Notes: generated by a model not told the origin, from the letters alone. Positions 1 through 8,884 are shown, counted from the stretch's first letter. The stretch: DNA of 64,000 bases from Cyanobacteria bacterium FACHB-502 (GCA_014695325.1 JACJNZ010000058.1:124001-188000); one strand, 5' to 3'. Program-made: numbers and translations.

Positions 1-1
1 G

Positions 2-349
2 GGCGTGAATTTACAGGACGTGCAGCCGGGAACTGCGACTCGTCGATATACAGATTTTTTGCTGGCAACAGCCTGGAGCCAGGAAGTGGGAGTGACGATC
101 GCCGCGATGCTGCCCTGCATGAAGCTCTATGCGTTTCTCGGACAAAAGCTAGCCGCGAATGGCATCCCTGATCACGCCTACGCTGACTGGGTTCGCATCT
201 ACAGTAGCAATGAGTTTGAGCCGCTTGCCGATCAGCTTGCTGCCCTTGCCGATCGCTACACGGTAGACTCTCCGCTTGCCCGATCGACCTATCGCTATGC
301 GATGCAGTGTGAGCTGGACTTCTTTCAGGCAGCCTGGGAAGTGGCATGA
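2..349 (+). CDS. TenA/thiaminase II family protein, C-terminal part (cut by window edge)
   Basis: The reading frame is open from the left edge and encodes about 115 residues; TenA proteins are usually about 220 residues, so roughly the N-terminal half lies outside the window. Visible features fit the all-helical TenA/heme-oxygenase-like fold: a helix with ATAWSQEVG, a segment with MLPCMKLYAFLG, a WVRIYSS motif, and a final helix ending in CELDFFQAAWE, the typical TenA C-terminus with a conserved Glu. TenA proteins hydrolyse aminopyrimidine or thiamin degradation products in thiamin salvage. The GTG at position 5 is not the true start. Assignment rests on C-terminal motifs only. Confidence 0.75.
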   Translation, partial: GVNLQDVQPGTATRRYTDFLLATAWSQEVGVTIAAMLPCMKLYAFLGQKLAANGIPDHAYADWVRIYSSNEFEPLADQLAALADRYTVDSPLARSTYRYAMQCELDFFQAAWEVA

Positions 350-1007
350 ATCGGGAAAAATCGATGCGTAGCAGCTTCCCTGGGCGTAATCATAACGAGT
401 TTGGTAAGAAATCGCTAATTTTCTGTTGTATGCGTTACCATAACAAGTAAAGGTTACTCATCTGCACAATGGTAGATGAAGAACCAAATTAGCTCATTGA
501 ATGGGGTAAAAGAAACGCTCTTTGTTCCTTTTGAAGTGACCTTTTAGGGTGCATTGGTAGCTCTTTAAGCATTAAGATTGCTGGACAAAATCTCGCTTCA
601 AGACGTAGTTCACAATTTTATCGTGCTGCACCTTTTGATGATTGATTGCTATCAAACTTCTCTCCCTTTGAGAAATTAATTCAGGAAATGCTTACTGCTT
701 TTTAATTGGGCTAATTACACTTCAAATATCAGTAGTACTCCACGCAGAAACCGTAATTAACCTTTTCGAAAACTCTTTTTGAAAACTATAGTATTTAGGT
801 TTAGCTCTTGAATTATTACTCAACGATACGGTTAGTAATCAAGGCATGATCTCTTTCAAACGGAACTTGCGAAAATGAATTAGTTTTTACAACTCAAATT
901 TTGAAGTCGATGCGTAAATTGCCTTGCTCAAATCCTTCAGGCTTGCCATCATTCCCCAGTAAAACTTGACCATTATCCACGAAGATAAAAGCTCATTGAG
1001 GATCCCT
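350..1007. other. AT-rich intergenic region without a recognisable gene
   Basis: About 650 bases between the TenA-like gene and the hybrid kinase. The region is clearly more AT-rich than its flanks and contains no HIP1 palindrome; open frames are under about 30 codons with no ribosome-binding site. I see no tRNA, no convincing hairpin-plus-T terminator and no riboswitch motif. It presumably holds the kinase promoter. Confidence 0.5.
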
Positions 1008-3857
1008 ATGTCGCACTCTGTTAACACAATTTCTAAGCAAGAATCTGTTATCAGTGCTGGTCGATCGGCTCAACAGATTAAGGCAGAAATAGAGGCAACA
1101 TTTGGGTTCATTCCTCCATTTTTTGAGCCAGCAGAGCATGCTCCTCAGGTATTAGAAAACCTTTGGCAGCACACGCTCACTGCTTACGTTTATAATCCTT
1201 TACCTGCTCTGTTTAAGGAAAAGCTTTCTGCTTACCTTTCGCGATTTTGTGGCATTCCTTACTGCATGATTTGCCATAGCTGCACTCTGCGTCCGCTGGG
1301 GCTGGCAGCACAGCAAGTTTTAGCATTACTGGAGGCACCCCCACCCTCAACAGAGGAGCTAGAAGCTCACCTCAGAAGACTTTCAGCCCAAACTTATCCG
1401 CTGTTGGACTGGTCAACCTTAACTCCATTGATGGAAGAGAGCCTGCTACAGGCAGCAATTTTTATTGCCCTCGACAGCGAGCAGTCAGAACATTGTCGAA
1501 GTGCTTTACAGGATTTTCTAGGTGCTGCAAATTATAAGCATTTGGTTGCCTTTATTGCTTATGTCAAAACTTGTCATACCTGGATGGAGTTTCATCCGGA
1601 GGTGGCATACGAAGCAGACCAGCGCGTGCAGGACAACCTGAGCGCACTACTCGCAGATGAGCCGAATTTGGCTGACTTCTTTCGCAATTATCGAGAGCGG
1701 GTGAAGCAAGAGCGCCAGAGCCGGGCGGAACAGCTTGCCGAGCTTGCAAGGCAGCAATGGCGAGAAAAAATGCTGCGTCAGCAGGTTGAGCGTGAGCGGA
1801 TGATGACGAAAATTGCTCAGCGCATTCGTCGATCGCTCAATCTAGAAGAGATTTTAAGAACTGCCGTATGTGAGGTTCAGCAGTTTCTGCAAGCGGATCG
1901 CGTGTTTATCTACCGCTTTGAACCTGATTGGAGCGGTGAAGTAACGGTCGAATCCGTTGTTCCAGAGTTTTTATCGATCGAGGGAACCAAAGTTACCGAT
2001 TCTTTCTTTATCCAGCCCGGCAACCGCAAGCTATATCAGCAAGGGCGTATCCAGGCGATCGATGATGTTCGTGCTGCAAATCTCTCCCCATGCCATCTTG
2101 AGCTGCTGACTCGGCTCCAGGTGCGGGCAAATTTAGTTGTACCGATTGTGCAGGGCGAACAGCTTTGGGGCTTGCTCGTTGCAAATAGCTGTATCGATGC
2201 TCGCCAATGGCAGACGATCGAGCTTGATCTGCTCAAGCAACTCTCCACCCAGTTAGCGATCGCCATCCAGCAGTCTGAACTGCATCAACAGGTGCAGACC
2301 GAACTGATTGAACGTCAGCGATCGGAGGAGAAAATTCGTGAGCAGGCTGCTCTGCTGGACATTACAACCGATGCAGTTTGGGTATTAAATCTAAACAACC
2401 AAATCCTATTTTGGAATCAGGGAGCTGAACAGCTATACGGTTGGCAGAAAGCCGAGGCATTCACCATGAGTGCCAGACATCTTCTTGCTCCGAATAGTTC
2501 TCCTCAGCTTGAAGACATCCAAAAAGTAGTGTTTGAAACTGGAAAGTGGCAGGGAGAGCTGCGCCAACTGACCAAAGATGGCAAAGAGATTTTGGTCGAG
2601 AGCCGCTGGACTGCGGTGTTTGGAGAGAACCAGCTAAAATCTATCCTCGTCGTTAATACAGACATTACTCAAAAGAAACAGCTTGAAAAACAGCTCCTTC
2701 ATGCCCAGCGATTAGAGAGCTTGGGAACGTTGGCAGGCGGCATTGCCCATGACCTGAACAACATTTTGACGCCGATTCTCGCGATCGCCCAACTGCTTCA
2801 GATGAAACTAACGGACGCGGATGCATCGACTCTTGAATTCCTGAAGATGCAGGAAACGAATACGAAACGCGGAGCCGCATTAATTAACCAAATTCTGGCG
2901 TTTGCGCGCGGGTCTGAGGGTCAACGCCAAGTACTTCAATTGCAGAATTTAATTTCAGAGGTGAAGCAGGTTACTGCCGGAACTTTTCCAAAGTCGATCG
3001 GAGTTCATACCCATATTGACCCTGATCTTCATCCGATTTCTGCTGATCCAACGCAATTGCACCAAGTGCTGATGAACCTTTGTGTCAATGCTCGTGATGC
3101 CATGCCCACAGGAGGTTCCTTAAGCATCTCTGCTGAAAATTTATTCATTGACGAAAGCTATGCCCATGTTCACTTAGATGCCAAAGTTGGTCCTTATGTG
3201 CTGATGTCTGTTGTCGATACGGGGATGGGTATCTCGCCTGAAGCGATTGATAAAATCTTTGATCCTTTTTTCACCACGAAAGAATTGGGAAAAGGAACAG
3301 GACTCGGACTATCAACGGTGAATAGCATTATCAGAAGTCATGGGGGATTTTTAAACGTTTACAGCGAAGTTGGACAAGGAACCCAATTCAAGGTTTACCT
3401 CCCCGCAATTCAGGGAGTGGAAGCCCAATCGGCAGCAGATCTGGAACAACCGCTTGGACATGGAGAACTCGTTCTGGTCGTCGATGATGAAGCCCTGATT
3501 CGAGAGGTGACAAAAACGTCCCTAGAAACCTCTGGCTACAAGGTTTTAACTGCCAGTGATGGCATTGATGCTGTTGCTGTCTTTGCGGAACACAAGGATA
3601 AGGTAGACATCGTCTTAATGGATATGATGATGCCGAATATGACGGGTTCAGCAGCAATGCAGATCCTCAGAAAAATGAACCCGCTGGTCAAAATTGTTGC
3701 GTTGAGTGGGCTACCTTCCAGTGAAAAAGTGAGGGAAGTGATGAATATGGGAGCGACTGAATTTCTCGCAAAACCCTACACAGCGCAGGAATTACTGAAA
3801 ACAATGCATGTCGTTCTTCAAAAAAATCGATCGCCCGAAACTCCAGATCTAAATTGA
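1008..3857 (+). CDS. Hybrid histidine kinase with AhpD-like domain, bilin-type GAF, PAS and receiver
   Basis: A cytosolic signalling protein of 949 residues. Domains in order: an AhpD/carboxymuconolactone-decarboxylase-like helical module (about 20-190) with a Cys cluster C86-x2-C89-H90-x-C92; a coiled linker; a phytochrome/cyanobacteriochrome-type GAF (about 265-430) with Cys362-His363 at the usual bilin attachment position; PAS (about 455-565); HisKA with phospho-acceptor His581 in IAHDLNN; HATPase_c with N and G boxes (FTTKELGKGTGLGL); and a C-terminal receiver with acidic pair VVDDE, Asp872 and KPY. All catalytic positions of kinase and receiver are present. I prefer ATG 1008, preceded by GAGG with 6-base spacing, over an upstream TTG at 966. 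No DNA-binding output is fused and no partner gene is adjacent, so the output is unknown. Bilin binding and thiol sensing are inference. Confidence 0.9.
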   Translation: MSHSVNTISKQESVISAGRSAQQIKAEIEATFGFIPPFFEPAEHAPQVLENLWQHTLTAYVYNPLPALFKEKLSAYLSRFCGIPYCMICHSCTLRPLGLAAQQVLALLEAPPPSTEELEAHLRRLSAQTYPLLDWSTLTPLMEESLLQAAIFIALDSEQSEHCRSALQDFLGAANYKHLVAFIAYVKTCHTWMEFHPEVAYEADQRVQDNLSALLADEPNLADFFRNYRERVKQERQSRAEQLAELARQQWREKMLRQQVERERMMTKIAQRIRRSLNLEEILRTAVCEVQQFLQADRVFIYRFEPDWSGEVTVESVVPEFLSIEGTKVTDSFFIQPGNRKLYQQGRIQAIDDVRAANLSPCHLELLTRLQVRANLVVPIVQGEQLWGLLVANSCIDARQWQTIELDLLKQLSTQLAIAIQQSELHQQVQTELIERQRSEEKIREQAALLDITTDAVWVLNLNNQILFWNQGAEQLYGWQKAEAFTMSARHLLAPNSSPQLEDIQKVVFETGKWQGELRQLTKDGKEILVESRWTAVFGENQLKSILVVNTDITQKKQLEKQLLHAQRLESLGTLAGGIAHDLNNILTPILAIAQLLQMKLTDADASTLEFLKMQETNTKRGAALINQILAFARGSEGQRQVLQLQNLISEVKQVTAGTFPKSIGVHTHIDPDLHPISADPTQLHQVLMNLCVNARDAMPTGGSLSISAENLFIDESYAHVHLDAKVGPYVLMSVVDTGMGISPEAIDKIFDPFFTTKELGKGTGLGLSTVNSIIRSHGGFLNVYSEVGQGTQFKVYLPAIQGVEAQSAADLEQPLGHGELVLVVDDEALIREVTKTSLETSGYKVLTASDGIDAVAVFAEHKDKVDIVLMDMMMPNMTGSAAMQILRKMNPLVKIVALSGLPSSEKVREVMNMGATEFLAKPYTAQELLKTMHVVLQKNRSPETPDLN

Positions 3858-3919
3858 CTTGTGGCACATTGAGCAGCAGCATTTTTCCTTTATCGTGCGG
3901 CCAATGCTTAGACCGATCG

Positions 3920-3949
3920 TTTTTCTAAATAATCATTTTTCTAAATAAT
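3920..3949. repeat. Imperfect tandem duplication, 16 bp period
   Basis: The 14-mer TTTTTCTAAATAAT occurs at 3920-3933 and again at 3936-3949, immediately downstream of the hybrid kinase. It is one of a recurring set of such duplications in intergenic DNA of this window. No hairpin is formed, so it is not a terminator. Confidence 0.8.
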
Positions 3950-4129
3950 TGTGTTTGCGGGCTTTAGCGTCTAGTAGATGAAAGTGCCTGTAATGCACAA
4001 TTATTTTTTTGCGGCAATGCTGCTAGCGGGTGCAGGTTAAGACAAACTCTCTGGCATGAAGAAGGTTAATGTCTTGCAGGACTGTTAACAATTTGCCGCA
4101 CACCCTATAGAACTTGGACATCCTTAGTT

Positions 4130-4615
4130 TCAAGAATGCTCGGTGAACGAGTATTGATATTCGGATTTCAAAAGCTTTAAGATCGTGCAGGAATCGTAGT
4201 GGATAATGCCGGGAACTCTCTGAATCTTATTAAACAACGCTAACAGGTCTTCGTGGGTGCCAAAGCAGGCATCCATAATGATGTTGTAGTGTCCGGTGAC
4301 GATCGCCACAAACTGCACTTCTGGCAGGGTAGATAGAAAATCTGCAACGGCATCAATGCGATCGCAGGCGACGTTGATTCGCATCGTGACAATATGAGGG
4401 ACACCGAGCTTGCGGGGGTTAAGCTGGGCACGGATTTGCATTACGCTCGACTGAAGCAATCGCTGCACCCGATAGCGGACGGTGGATTCGGGCAGGGACA
4501 ACTGCTTGGCAATATCGGTAAATGCCTTGCGTCCATCCTCCTTCAGCAGATTAATAATGTCTTGATCAACCTCATCCAGCGGCACAACTTCTAGCGGAAA
4601 CGGGGTTTGAGTCAT
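4130..4615 (-). CDS. Lrp/AsnC family transcriptional regulator
   Basis: 161 residues, the usual Lrp/AsnC length. The N-terminal winged helix-turn-helix is visible at about 14-60 (DQDIINLLKEDGRKAFTDIAKQLSLPESTVRYRV), followed by a linker and the RAM effector-binding domain (about 75-150) with the typical HYNIIMDACFG segment. These proteins assemble into octamers that bind DNA and sense small ligands, often amino acids. The gene is divergent from the agmatinase-family gene with a 294-base spacer containing tandem and inverted GTCACT elements, so it is the obvious candidate regulator of the downstream nitrogen block. The effector is unknown. Confidence 0.92.
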   Translation of the reverse strand: MTQTPFPLEVVPLDEVDQDIINLLKEDGRKAFTDIAKQLSLPESTVRYRVQRLLQSSVMQIRAQLNPRKLGVPHIVTMRINVACDRIDAVADFLSTLPEVQFVAIVTGHYNIIMDACFGTHEDLLALFNKIQRVPGIIHYDSCTILKLLKSEYQYSFTEHS

Positions 4616-4743
4616 GAGTGCAATCCTACTTGCAATCCGGAATTAGCCAAAGTCGCAAAGTGATTCATAAATGCTTGCGATATCAACAATAAATCAAAGA
4701 TGAATTAACTTTGTATCAATTAAAACGGTTTTCGGTTACGGTT

Positions 4744-4820
4744 GTCACTAAGTTGTTGAATGTGACTAAGTTGTTGAATGTCACTCAAATGTCACTCAAT
4801 CGTAAAAGTGTAAAAGTGAC
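4744..4820. promoter_or_regulatory. Tandem GTNACT repeats and inverted AGTGAC in the divergent Lrp/agmatinase spacer
   Basis: GTCACTAAGTTGTTGAAT at 4744-4761 is repeated with one mismatch at 4762-4779, then GTCACTCAA(A)T occurs twice at 4780-4800. An inverted AAGTGAC lies at 4814-4820. The repeats sit between two divergent genes, one of which is an Lrp-type regulator, so they may be its operator array. Binding is inference, and the motif does not closely match the E. coli Lrp consensus. The repeat may also be an example of the general micro-duplication class seen elsewhere here. Confidence 0.5.
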
Positions 4821-4909
4821 ATTTCTCCGAACAGTGGAGCGTTTGCCCCTGCCGTCTTCTTTCTAGAGGCATTCGCTTCGATCCCACCTTCAAAATCAGG
4901 AAAACTGCT

Positions 4910-5893
4910 GTGCCGCGCTACCAGCCTCTTAATGCCCTTGAATTTGCTCGCTTTATCGGGATTCGTACCTTTGCCCGTCTGCCCCACATTCAAACTCTGG
5001 ATGCAGTGGATGTGGCGATCGTCGGGCTGCCGTTTGATACTGGAGTGACCTACAAGGTCGGAGCACGGTTTGGACCCGAAGCAGTTCGCAGCGCGTCGGC
5101 AATTTTACGTCCCTACAATCGGGAACTCAAGGTAGATGTGTTTGACACCCTATCCTGCATTGACTACGGCGATGCGCCTGTCGTGCCGGGTTACATTCAC
5201 GATAGCTATGCGGCAATCGCAGACACCGTTCGGCCGATCGCTGAAGCAGGTGTGATTCCGCTGGGCATTGGCGGCGATCACAGCATCACCTTAGCAGAAC
5301 TGCGGGCACTGGCAGCCGTCCACGGACCCCTCTCGCTGGTGCATTTTGACGCCCACTGCGATTTGTGGGACAGCTACTTTGGGCATCGCTACACCCACGG
5401 AACTCCCTTTCGGCGCGCGGTGGAAGAAGGCTTGATTGTGCCTGAGCGATCGATTCAGATTGGAATGCGTGGACCCGTTTACGACGAAGACGATGTGCAG
5501 TTGTCGACGCAGTTGGGATTCCTGGCTCTGTCTACCACGGAGCTGCTGAGCTACACACCAGCGCAAATTGGGGCGATCGTGCGCGATCGAGTTGGTGATA
5601 CGAAAGCGTTTCTTTCCTTTGATGTGGATTTCTTTGATCCGGCATTCGCTCCTGGCACAGGCACTCCTGAAGTTGGCGGACCCACTAGCTTTCAGGGACT
5701 TGCTTATCTGCGATCGTGCGTTGGCTTAAACTGGGTCGGGGCAGACGTGGTAGAAGTGCTTCCCGCTCAAGATCACGCCCAGATTACCGCTCAGCTTGCC
5801 GCTCAGGTCGGCTATGAGTTTCTATCGCTGGTTGCCCTGAATCGACTCAAGCAACAGACCGCCGATCGCCCAACCGTGCTGGCAGAGTTCTAA
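4910..5893 (+). CDS. Agmatinase-family ureohydrolase
   Basis: 327 residues with the complete binuclear metal site of the arginase/agmatinase superfamily: GGDHS with His124, DAHCD with Asp147, His149 and Asp151, and DVDFFD with Asp238 and Asp240. GTGTPEVGG before the last region is the usual agmatinase signature. Such enzymes hydrolyse a guanidino compound to urea plus an amine. Cyanobacterial relatives include guanidine hydrolases as well as agmatinases, so the substrate is open; the protein is shorter than the roughly 390-residue Synechocystis guanidine hydrolase, and no HypA/HypB nickel chaperone genes are adjacent. The start is GTG 4910 with AGGAA upstream. It is first in a same-strand block with a hydrolase, a binding protein and an amidase. 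Confidence 0.9.
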   Translation: MPRYQPLNALEFARFIGIRTFARLPHIQTLDAVDVAIVGLPFDTGVTYKVGARFGPEAVRSASAILRPYNRELKVDVFDTLSCIDYGDAPVVPGYIHDSYAAIADTVRPIAEAGVIPLGIGGDHSITLAELRALAAVHGPLSLVHFDAHCDLWDSYFGHRYTHGTPFRRAVEEGLIVPERSIQIGMRGPVYDEDDVQLSTQLGFLALSTTELLSYTPAQIGAIVRDRVGDTKAFLSFDVDFFDPAFAPGTGTPEVGGPTSFQGLAYLRSCVGLNWVGADVVEVLPAQDHAQITAQLAAQVGYEFLSLVALNRLKQQTADRPTVLAEF

Positions 5894-5954
5894 AAGAACA
5901 CGATTTTCCGGCGTTGCTGAATCGGAGTATGATACGCCCCACTAGCCACCTAAA

Positions 5955-6006
5955 GTTGGGGGGAACCAGAATTCAAAGTCCCCCAGCATTGGGGGATTTA
6001 GGGGGC
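5955..6006. repeat. Palindromic dispersed repeat, copy A
   Basis: A G-run/C-run element between the ureohydrolase and the MBL gene contains CCCCCAGCATTGGGGG, a self-complementary hairpin, beside GAATTCAAAGT. Its reverse complement shares 36 of 41 bases with 57323-57363. From memory, similar 'CCCCCAATT..GGGGGACTTT' elements are common dispersed repeats in cyanobacterial genomes. It is probably a non-autonomous, MITE-like or REP-like element, and may add transcript 3'-end structure here. Confidence 0.75.
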
Positions 6007-6138
6007 GATACAGAAGCTAAATTTGCACCCTTCATATCCCGATTCAGCAATACCAATTTTCCTTATCCCCTCATCTCGTCATCTTTCCATTTCCTGATCT
6101 CCCTACCCCCTTATTTATCCACGCACCCACCTACCCCT

Positions 6139-6918
6139 ATGCCCTCTGTTTGCGAAAGCTGGTTCTCGACCCAAAAAATTTCCGATCGCCTTTATCTGAT
6201 CACCGAGCCGCACTATTACTGGTTTAATCGAGCAAATTTGTGGCTGATTAAGGGACAAAAGCAGGACTTGCTGATTGATACGGGGCTGGGCGTTTCCAGT
6301 TTGCGGCAGTACATCGCGTCGCTGATCGATAAGCCGCTGCTGGCGATCGCCTCCCACATTCACTTTGATCACGCAGGCGGAATGCACGAATTCGATCGAC
6401 GGGCAATCCATGCGGCGGAAGCCTCTGCGCTGCGAACTGGAGATGACTATGAGGCACTCTGTACGCCTAATCAGGGCTGGGTGCGGCAGGAAGATTTTCA
6501 CTGTTTGCCTCATACCGGATTCACCGTGGAGCAATATACACTACACGGCACTGAGCCGACTGATATTCTAAACGAGGGAGACGTGCTGGATTTGGGCGAT
6601 CGAGTGTTTGAGGTGCTGCATCTTCCAGGGCATTCTCCGGGTTGCATCGCCCTATACGACCCACAGGCAAAAGAGCTGTTTTCTGGCGATGTGGTCTACG
6701 ATGGCGAACTGCTCGATCAGCTTCATTGCAGCCATGTGTCCACCTATCTCTCGACTTTTGAGCGGCTGAAAAAGCTGCCGATTGAAACGGTTTATCCGGG
6801 GCACTATACGGTCTTCAATCGAGAACGCTATCACCAAATTTTGGATGAATATCTGGCGGCAAAACGTCAGCCCGGATGTCCGTCTGAGGTGCGTCAAATC
6901 AGGATGCAGTCGGTTTAG
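6139..6918 (+). CDS. Metallo-beta-lactamase fold hydrolase
   Basis: 259 residues with an intact MBL zinc site: H73-I-H75-F-D77-H78, then LPGHSPG and a FSGDVVYD aspartate motif, then a late PGHY histidine. The fold hydrolyses thioesters, lactones or phosphoesters; the exact substrate is not deducible. Start ATG 6139 is chosen because the frame upstream of it crosses the dispersed repeat and has low-complexity composition, whereas homologues begin close to the first strand. It follows the ureohydrolase on the same strand after 245 bases and precedes the substrate-binding protein by 44 bases. Confidence 0.88.
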   Translation: MPSVCESWFSTQKISDRLYLITEPHYYWFNRANLWLIKGQKQDLLIDTGLGVSSLRQYIASLIDKPLLAIASHIHFDHAGGMHEFDRRAIHAAEASALRTGDDYEALCTPNQGWVRQEDFHCLPHTGFTVEQYTLHGTEPTDILNEGDVLDLGDRVFEVLHLPGHSPGCIALYDPQAKELFSGDVVYDGELLDQLHCSHVSTYLSTFERLKKLPIETVYPGHYTVFNRERYHQILDEYLAAKRQPGCPSEVRQIRMQSV

Positions 6919-6962
6919 TGCCATTTTCATCCGTCCTGCGCTTGTGTCTTTGAGGTCAATCA

Positions 6963-7979
6963 ATGCAAAGAAGAAATTTCCTGAAGTGGATCAGCTTTTT
7001 TTCGGCAGGTGCGGCATTGCCCAATTTTCTGGCTGCCTGCAATGCTCAGCCTTCGGTAGGGACGGGTGCAGGTGAAAATGCGGCAAGCAAACCCCTAACT
7101 ATTGGGGTGCAGCCCTGGGCGGGTTTTCTGGGACAATACATTGCGCTGGACAAAGATTTCTTCAGTGCCGAAGGGGTAACGGTCAATGAGGAATACTTTC
7201 AGGTGGCGACGGATACGAATACTGCGCTTGCTGCCGGAAAGGTTGATCTTGCCTGGGTCGGTGTGCCCGATTTGATGACGCTGGTGGCGCAGGCCCCCAC
7301 ACTGAAAATTCTGATGATTTCGGACTACTCGAATGGCGCAGACGGCATTCTGGGACGCAATATCAATCGTGCGGCAGATCTGCGCGGTAAGAAAGTCGCT
7401 CGTGAAGATGCGCCCTACGCCAAGATTTTTCTCGGTAGCTATCTGAAGCAGGCGGGACTCAGCGAAAAAGATGTGGAAGTGGTGTCGCTCTCGGCGAGTG
7501 ATGCAGCGACGGCGTTTGCGGCTGGCAGGGTTGATGCAGCAACCACTTATGAACCGTGGCTAAGCAAGACAGTCGAGGAAGCGAACGGGCAAATTTTGTT
7601 CACCTCGAAAGACACTAACGTTATTCCAAATGGTTTGGCGGCAAGCGCAGAAACGATCGCCTCCCGTCGTGACGATATCTTGAAATACATGCGGGCGATT
7701 GACAAAGCACTTGCCTTTGCCAAAACCAACCCTGAAGAAGCCAATCAGATTTGCGCCAAAAAGCTGGGCATTACGGCTGCTGAGATTCCGCCGCAGTTAT
7801 CGGGCATCCGCATCTTTGATGTGAAAGGCAACCAGGAAGGCCCAATGAATCTGTCCAGCCCCTATAGTTTGGTGAAAAGCCTGCAATCGGGAGAGCAGAT
7901 TATTACTCAACTTGGCTTGATTTCCAAACCCATTGATGCCGCTTCTCTGGTGGATGATTCCCTGGTGAAGTCTCTCTAG
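6963..7979 (+). CDS. ABC transporter substrate-binding lipoprotein, nitrate/taurine (NMT1/THI5-like) class
   Basis: 338 residues. The N-terminus combines a twin-arginine RRNFLKW, a hydrophobic stretch and a lipobox FLAAC with Cys26, so it should be exported, lipidated and anchored outside the membrane. The mature part matches the SsuA/TauA/NrtA/ThiY class: TIGVQPWAGFLGQYIALDKDFF, ALAAGKVDLAWVG and AATTYEPW. These proteins deliver nitrate, sulfonates, pyrimidine precursors or similar small ligands to an ABC permease. No permease or ATPase gene lies in the block, so it must use a distant transporter or act as a sensor. The neighbours suggest a nitrogenous ligand; this is inference. Confidence 0.92.
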   Translation: MQRRNFLKWISFFSAGAALPNFLAACNAQPSVGTGAGENAASKPLTIGVQPWAGFLGQYIALDKDFFSAEGVTVNEEYFQVATDTNTALAAGKVDLAWVGVPDLMTLVAQAPTLKILMISDYSNGADGILGRNINRAADLRGKKVAREDAPYAKIFLGSYLKQAGLSEKDVEVVSLSASDAATAFAAGRVDAATTYEPWLSKTVEEANGQILFTSKDTNVIPNGLAASAETIASRRDDILKYMRAIDKALAFAKTNPEEANQICAKKLGITAAEIPPQLSGIRIFDVKGNQEGPMNLSSPYSLVKSLQSGEQIITQLGLISKPIDAASLVDDSLVKSL

Positions 7980-8119
7980 TAGCTTGGCCCAGGGCAAAAC
8001 TTAATGCAGTGATTTGATTCATTCGTACCTCACGATACGGAATCGATCGCTTCATTTCGATTACCACAGCATAAGATTTGAGGTGTCATCAACTCGCTTG
8101 CCCCTCTAACCCTTTGCCT

Positions 8120-8884
8120 ATGAATCGTCCTCTTCGATCGCTGGGTGTGCCCCCCAATGCCTGGGCAGTCGATGCTCAAGTCGCCGATATCACTCGTCCG
8201 CCGATTCCCCCGCGCCCGATCGAGCTGCCCACCGATAGCAAAACCCTGCGCCTCGATCTCTCAAAAGCTGCGCTGATTGTGGTCGATATGCAAAACGACT
8301 TTTGCCATCCTGATGGCTGGTTAGCGCATATTGGTGTGGATGTGACTCCGGCTCGTGAGCCGATCGCCCCGCTGAAAACCCTGATCCCCGAACTGCGATC
8401 TGCGGCGGTGCCAATCGTCTGGCTTAACTGGGGCAACCGTCCCGATTTGCTCAACATCAGTGCAGGGCTGCGTCACGTCTATAATCCGACCGGAGAAGGC
8501 ATCGGCTTAGGCGATGGACTTCCAAAAAACGGTGCGCCCGTGCTGCAAAAAGGAAGTTGGGCGGCGGCGGTCGTTGATGAGCTAATTCAGGAATCGGAAG
8601 ACATCTCCGTCGATAAATACCGCATGAGCGGCTTCTGGGATACGCCTTTAGACAGTATTCTGCGAAACCTGGGCAGAACTACGTTATTCTTTAGCGGCGT
8701 GAATGCCGATCAATGTGTGCTGGCAACGTTGCTTGACGCGAATTTCCTGGGCTACGACTGCATCCTGCTGCGCGACTGCACTGCCACCACTTCGCCAGAC
8801 TATTGCCTGAAAGCGACTTTTTACAATGTGAACCAGTGTTTTGGCTTTGTGGCTGATTCTGCGGCTTTACTGAGTGCCCTGTAA
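8120..8884 (+). CDS. Cysteine hydrolase, isochorismatase/amidase family
   Basis: 254 residues. The catalytic triad of isochorismatase-fold amidohydrolases is visible: Asp56 in VVDMQNDF, Lys166 in VDKYRMSGFWDT and Cys199 in SGVNADQC, with the cis-peptide-type GVN before the Cys. The family includes biuret hydrolase, N-carbamoylsarcosine amidase, RutB and nicotinamidase; the DGWLAHIGVDV segment after the first Asp resembles the RutB/biuret-hydrolase branch. It probably hydrolyses an amide or carbamoyl substrate. Start ATG 8120 is preferred to a TTG 42 bases upstream because homology begins just after it. Genes on both sides are co-directional. Confidence 0.88.
   Translation: MNRPLRSLGVPPNAWAVDAQVADITRPPIPPRPIELPTDSKTLRLDLSKAALIVVDMQNDFCHPDGWLAHIGVDVTPAREPIAPLKTLIPELRSAAVPIVWLNWGNRPDLLNISAGLRHVYNPTGEGIGLGDGLPKNGAPVLQKGSWAAAVVDELIQESEDISVDKYRMSGFWDTPLDSILRNLGRTTLFFSGVNADQCVLATLLDANFLGYDCILLRDCTATTSPDYCLKATFYNVNQCFGFVADSAALLSAL

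Noticed and set aside
4616-4909. Guanidine riboswitch upstream of the ureohydrolase.
   Set aside because: The spacer has no recognisable guanidine-I, -II or -III motif; it is dominated by the GTCACT repeats.
4910-5893. Naming the ureohydrolase as guanidine hydrolase GdmH.
   Set aside because: It is shorter than the Synechocystis enzyme, and the nickel chaperones and ABC permease that accompany GdmH are missing, so only the family was named.
5914-6138. N-terminal extension of the MBL hydrolase from 5914.
   Set aside because: The extra residues are encoded across the dispersed repeat and have no resemblance to the family; ATG 6139 gives the normal N-terminus.
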